A stretch of DNA of 64,000 bases from Nematostella vectensis (lineage: Eukaryota > Cnidaria > Anthozoa > Actiniaria > Edwardsiidae): contig NC_064042.1 in assembly GCF_932526225.1 (NCBI RefSeq), positions 8,301,540-8,365,539 of the forward strand. The letters run 5' to 3'. The translations under genes and the position numbers were made by a program. The stretch's first letter is position 1, and each line of letters begins with the position of its first letter. The notes under the pieces are model-generated. The model was not told the DNA's origin. It searched no databases and saw only the letters and a program-made list of their open reading frames with translations. Positions 58,972 to 64,000 of this stretch are shown piece after piece.

Positions 58972-61900
58972 ATGGCGATGAAGATTCTTTCGTTGTTGTT
59001 TATATTTTGGTTCGCTACTCCGCCCGGCAGATGTTCAGCCAACCAAGAAAAACTAAAATGGGACACAAGCTCTTGCAAGAAAGCTAGCAAGCTCTTCAAC
59101 AACAAGAACAGAGTAGTGAATAAGCTAGACCAAGTTTTAAAGTCAGAAACAGAGCGAAAGAAACTATTAGAAGCGCAAATCAAAGCGATTAATATTTATA
59201 GAGCCGAACTGGATGATTCCGAAAGATCCGTCTTTGAATCTATGAGTGGTCTTGGAAGTTTATTACACGAAGACTTTAAATCTGTCATCCACATCAAGGA
59301 AGCTGTCAAAAAGAGGTTGGATGCCTACAAAAGCTTAACAATCCATCAAGAGGATCAATACAATGCGATATCAGAAGCGGAAAAACAACTAAATATTGCA
59401 AATAAACATAACAATAGCAGGACCACGAGTCTGATTGGCAAACTTTTGCAGGGGGTACTGTCAGATATATCTTTGCAGGCCGATAAACTAGAGGAGAAGC
59501 TATCTGATAAAACCTTCGAGAAAACGAGAAAGAATAAAGGGGCATCTATAGAGGCTGTCGTCAGGCTAGAAGATGATGATGCAGGTGATGATAAAGATGA
59601 TGGTGATAATAATACTGGAACAGATGCTGCTAATGGTGATGATGGTGATGATGATGATAAAGATGGCATGAGTATTCTAGTGGATTCGCAGAGTAACCAG
59701 TTTGTACTTTCTAAATCAAACGATGCTACTATTCCCCACGAGGATCTCCACTTCATTCGAGATATTATTTGGATTATTGTCTTGTCTTTTTTTGGTGCTA
59801 TGTTCTGCTCTTTGGTTCATCTGCCAACAATGTTTGGGTTTGTTCTCAGTGGAATGATTCTTGGCCCAACAGGAATGAACATAATTAAGGTTAGTAGTGT
59901 TAATAGTTTAATTTTCCCTTTTCTTAATGATTATTGTTATGGACCTTCCTATCCTCCTACAATTGCTGCCATTCAATATGAACCAATAGCTCATATTCCA
60001 CACAGCTAATCCTTTCCCCTTGATCAATGCTGGTCCTCTGAGAAAAATTCAAAGTACTTGCTTTGCTTATGTAAGATATAACATAGAGGGCAATGAGGCA
60101 CATATCAGATTTTTTTGCATTCTAAAAGAAAAAATTGGTAGTGCATGCAGAAATCTTGTGTGTGCACTGCTGTAGTCATTTTGCTGCAGTAAAAAATTAG
60201 TGTCGCTATTGTTACGGAGGAGAGATTCTGTTAAAAGCTCATTTTGACATGAAATATCAAGCTTTCTGTTTAAAAAGCGTTGATTCAATCTTAATCAATT
60301 TTAACTAGTCCACAAGGGCAACACTGTCATAAACACTCTCAAAAACATATAAAGTTATAGACAGATTTTAAAAATTATTATAGTTTTATGCTATAATCCT
60401 ATTTTTCTAATGATTTTTATTGAGTTTGTTTGTAGTCTGTTGTCCAAGTGGAGACTCTTGGAGAGTTTGGAGTGTTTTTCATCCTGTTTTGTGTTGGTCT
60501 TGAATTTTCCCCAGACCGGATCAAAAAGGCAAGTAAAGAAGATATGACTAAAAAATAGTAGTCCCTTGGAGAGTTCAGGGTCAGTTAAAGTTCTTCAGGG
60601 AGAAATTCAGTATTTAAAGAGGAGGGTAAGATTGAGCTGCACACAAGTTTGAGTCTTTATTTGTTAAACCATACAAAACAAAAACACTGACTCTTTTAGG
60701 AGAAAATAAACAGGGGAGGGTACTTAAATATTACCATGATAAGTGAGGTCTGCTCCCTTATTATATATCTTTTTGGGGTTTAAAATTTTGCCTTAGGTAT
60801 TTTTGGGGGGTTACAATTCAGAATTAGTTATTTTTGGGTTCCTTCCTTGGGATTTTTTTTTTGTGGGGAAAAGGTGTATTATGCAATTTTAGGCCCAATC
60901 GACCCGCAAGTTGGTGTTTTTGTGGACTGATATGTTGAATTTTCTCCCCAGGTGTGGAAGGTTTCTGTTGGTGGTAGCACCTTAATGATGATTCTCATTC
61001 TTATCTTTGGGATGTTCTGGGGAGCATGTTTTGGAATTCTTCCTCAGCAGAGTTTGTTTGTGGCGGCATGTCTTTCTCTATCCAGCACTCCCCTGGTTGT
61101 GAAATTTTTAGAAACCAAGCATGGAGACAGCTCAAAAGGTAAAAACGAGAATTAAACATGTAGTAGTCTGTGAAATTTTTAGAAACCAAGCATGGAGACA
61201 GCTCAAAAGGTAAAAATGAGAATTAAACATGTAGTAGTCTGTGAAGTTTTTAGAAACCAAGCATGGAGACAGCTCAAAAGGTAAAAATGAGAATTAAACA
61301 TTCAGTAGTCTGTGAAGTTTTTAGAAACCAAGCATGGAGACAGCTCAAAAGGTGAAAACGAGAATTAAACATGTAGTAGTCTGTGAAGTTTTTAGAAACC
61401 AAGCATGGAGACAGCTCAAAAGGTAAAAATGAGAATTAAACATTCAATAGTCTGTGAAGTTTTTAGAAACCAAGCATGGAGACAGCTCAAAAGGTGAAAA
61501 TGAGAATTAAACATGTAGTAGTCTGTGAAGTTTTTAGAAACCAAGCATGGAGACAGCTCAAAAGGTAAAAACGAGAATTAAACATGTAGTAGTCTGTGAA
61601 GTTTTTAGAAACCAAGCATGGAGACAGCTCAAAAGGTAAAAACGAGAATTAAACATTCAGTAGTCTGTGAAGTTTTTAGAAACCAAGCATGGAGACAGCT
61701 CAAAAGGTAAAAATGAGAATTAAACATTCAGTAGTCTGTGAAGTTTTTAGAAACCAAGCATGGAGACAGCTCAAAAGGTAAAAATGAGAATTAAACATTC
61801 AGTAGTCTGTGAAGTTTTTAGAAACCAAGCATGGAGACAGCTCAAAAGGTTAAAATGAGAATTAAACATTCAGTAGTCTGTGAAGTTTTTTAGAAACCAA

Positions 61901-63757
61901 GCATGGAGACAGCTCAAAAGGTAAAAATGAGAATTAAACATGTAGTAGTCTGTGAAGTTTTTAGAAACCAAGCATGGAGACAGCTCAAAAGGTAAAAACG
62001 AGAATTAAACATGTAGTAGTCTGTGAAGTTTTTAGAAACCAAGCATGGAGACAGCTCAAAAGGTAAAAATGAGAATTAAACATTCAGTAGTCTGTAAAGT
62101 TTTTAGAAACCAAGCATGGAGACAGCTCAAAAGGTAAAAATGAGAATTAAACATGTAGTAGTCTGTGAAGTTTTTAGAAACCAAGCATGGAGACAGCTCA
62201 AAAGGTAAAAACGAGAATTAAACATGTAGTAGTCTGTGAAGTTTTTAGAAACCAAGCATGGAGACAGCTCAAAAGGTAAAAACGAGAATTAAACATGTAG
62301 TAGTCTGTGAAGTTTTTAGAAACCAAGCATGGAGACAGCTCAAAAGGTAAAAATGAGAATTAAACATGTAGTAGTCTGTGAAGTTTTTAGAAACCAAACA
62401 TGGAGACAGCTCAAAAGGTGAAAACGAGAATTAAACATTCAGTAGTCTGTGAAGTTTTTAGAAACCAAGCATGGAGACAGCTCAAAAGGTAAAAACGAGA
62501 ATTAAACATGTAGTAGTCTGTGAAGTTTTTAGAAACCAAGCATGGAGACAGCTCAAAAGGTAAAAATGAGAATTAAACATTCAATAGTCTGTGAAGTTTT
62601 TAGAAACCAAGCATGGAGACAGCTCAAAAGGTAAAAAATGAGAATTAAACATTCAGTAGTCTGTGAAGTTTTTAGAAACCAAGCACAGAGAAAGCTCAGA
62701 AGGTAGTGTAGTAGCATCTTATAACTGTTACTATTGTCCTTTTCAAAAACCCCTATTTTTAAAAAGCCTGTACCCAATTGGTACTTTATTTTGTGTCACT
62801 TAAATTTCATGTTCACAATTCTTTAAAAATCATGAAATTAAAGAGACACAACATTTTACTCCTTTTTCTTGTTTTTCTAAAAATTGATCAGACAATCAAG
62901 AACTTGCAAATTTCATTTTTGCTTCATGTAAACATCTTCGAAAATAAAGTCAAGCCCAAAATGTGTTTTCTACAGTTTTGTTTTGTTATGTTTAATAACA
63001 TCCTCAAGGAAAAAAGTTGTGCTTTTGACATTTTCCAGAGATTTAATTCCCTTAGAAGACAGTTTTGCCCCAAGTCGCAAAATTAAGGACTTGCAAAATA
63101 TGGCAACCAATTGGTTACCCCCCTAAAAATAGTGCAAATAAGAACTGTTGAGCGGTATTTTCATTGCACAGAACATACAAATGGAAACCATGAGTACAGC
63201 AGCAGCTTGCTGGGCATACTAGTCATGCAAGATGTTCACCTGGGTTTACTAGTAGCCATTCTACCAGCCCTGGCCGGACGCAAAGGCTCATCACCTGTCA
63301 AACCAAATCACGGCATTATGCATAATATTCTCCATGGAAAGGACCACTCAAATGTAACAGGTATAAAGTACATTGTTACTAAACTGGAGAATGGACAGAT
63401 TATTGGATAGATTGGTAGAGATGTCAACCCTTGGACATACAGAATGATAGACAGATAGATGGAGAGACAGATGATGGACAGACAGACAGACAAATGTACA
63501 GACAGACTGACAATATAGAACCCAGCCAAAAATAGAATATTATGCTAAAATAATATCTAGATTTTGTAATGTTCACATTGTTGTGATTGTTATAGACCAT
63601 GTTCTATTATGAATAATTGCTATTCTCTCTGTTTCATAGGAGTGCTAGATGAAGTAGTGAACACTTCATGGATACTTTTTGAAGTTGCACTTTCTATGAT
63701 AAGTTTATTTTTGATGTGCATGCTGATGGCAAAGTACCTCATTGGGCCATACTACAG
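58972..63757 (+). CDS. TMCO3: TMCO3, monovalent cation:proton antiporter-2 family (3'-partial)
   Basis: Exons 58972-59889, 60436-60528, 60952-61138, 63172-63360 and 63640-63757 join in phase (501 residues, more beyond the window). [19 protein letters not shown] is a signal peptide. A long coiled-coil region follows (about residues 40-200), then a very acidic stretch with runs of D (about 200-230). The membrane part starts with [20 protein letters not shown], then [62 protein letters not shown] and ending [10 protein letters not shown]. These are the CPA2/KefB-type antiporter motifs seen in TMCO3, which exchanges K+ or Na+ for protons. I take the ATG just before the signal peptide; upstream in-frame codons lack an ATG. 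Intron 2 has a GC donor. Exon 3's donor lies in a large array. Confidence 0.93.
61096..62704 (+). repeat. 71-bp minisatellite made of TMCO3 exon 3 end plus its donor site
   Basis: The first unit is genuine exon 3 sequence (GTGAAATTTTTAGAAACC to CAGCTCAAAAG) with its donor GTAAAA. About 22 near-identical units follow in the intron, period 71 bp (for instance GAAACC at 61111 and 61182). Nearly every copy keeps AGCTCAAAAG|GT(A/G/T)AAAA. Copies differ mainly at ACATGTAGTA or ACATTCAGTA before the exon-derived part. Confidence 0.95.
63424..63515. repeat. GACA/GATA microsatellite after TMCO3 exon 4
   Basis: Imperfect GACAGACAGACAGACA and GATAGACAGATAGATGG units just downstream of the exon. Confidence 0.85.
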
Positions 63758-63896
63758 GTAAGAGGAATAAATAGAAATATGCTAAAAAATTACCTCTCTC
63801 ATATAGATGACATGCTTGTTAGATGCTGTCATACTTACATGAAACATCAATTTCAATCAATTTAAAATCAAAGTCTATACACATTTTTTCTTCATT

Positions 63897-64000
63897 AAGC
63901 CAATAAGAGTACAGTATTTCACAAGCCAATAAGAGTACAGTATTAAGCAAGCCAATAAGAGTACAGTATTTTGCAAGCCAATAAGAGTACAGTATTTAGC
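63897..64000. repeat. 26-bp tandem repeat running off the window
   Basis: Four copies of AAGCCAATAAGAGTACAGTA followed by a variable hexamer. The array continues past the end. Confidence 0.95.

Overview
The window is nuclear DNA of an animal. Genes are split by GT-AG introns, the DNA is AT-rich, and retrotransposons, inverted-repeat elements and minisatellites are abundant. A single-exon GPCR beside heavily intronised conserved genes, and a short G-rich element whose ends read ...TATGGATATTTTCTGGAACT..., make a sea anemone (Nematostella-like) my best guess. That is an inference, not something I could test by alignment.

Layout. (1) 1-4431 (+): last six exons of a divergent dynein heavy chain. 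(2) 5300-8009 (+): a decayed Ty3/gypsy retrotransposon with gag, protease and integrase but almost no reverse transcriptase. (3) 11804-12775 (+): intronless class A GPCR. (4) 13.0-17.1 kb: tandem repeats, a foldback hairpin and a G-rich MITE. (5) 17174-20967 (-): five-exon two-pore-domain potassium channel. (6) 24951-30850: a nest of mobile elements. A 5553-bp element (24994-30546) has matching inverted ends, a 3-bp CAC duplication and repeat arrays just inside both ends. It lies inside an older inverted-repeat element. It carries a six-exon gene of unknown function, a 121-bp near-perfect palindrome in that gene's leader, and a LINE fragment in one intron. (7) 31-42 kb: further inverted-repeat elements and a ~419-bp satellite, with no convincing gene. 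(8) 42651-44011 (+): sixteen tandem copies of an acceptor-like segment running into a small gene with NYN/PIN-like and U1-type zinc-finger features. (9) 47035-58402 (-): seventeen exons of CENP-I (kinetochore, Mis6 family), with introns full of minisatellites, a mariner-type MITE and a LINE fragment. (10) 58972-63757 (+): first five exons of TMCO3 (a cation/proton-antiporter family membrane protein), head to head with CENP-I across 569 bp.

The best leads are two. One is the 5.55-kb nested transposon with its unrecognised spliced gene. The other is a recurring pattern in which an exon/intron boundary has been copied in tandem: a donor about 22 times in TMCO3, an acceptor-like segment 16 times at the NYN-like gene, and an acceptor three times in the potassium channel. 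The genes are otherwise unrelated housekeeping, signalling and transport genes, apart from the divergent CENP-I/TMCO3 pair.

All exon models were built by hand from splice signals, reading-phase continuity and remembered family patterns. No database search was run.
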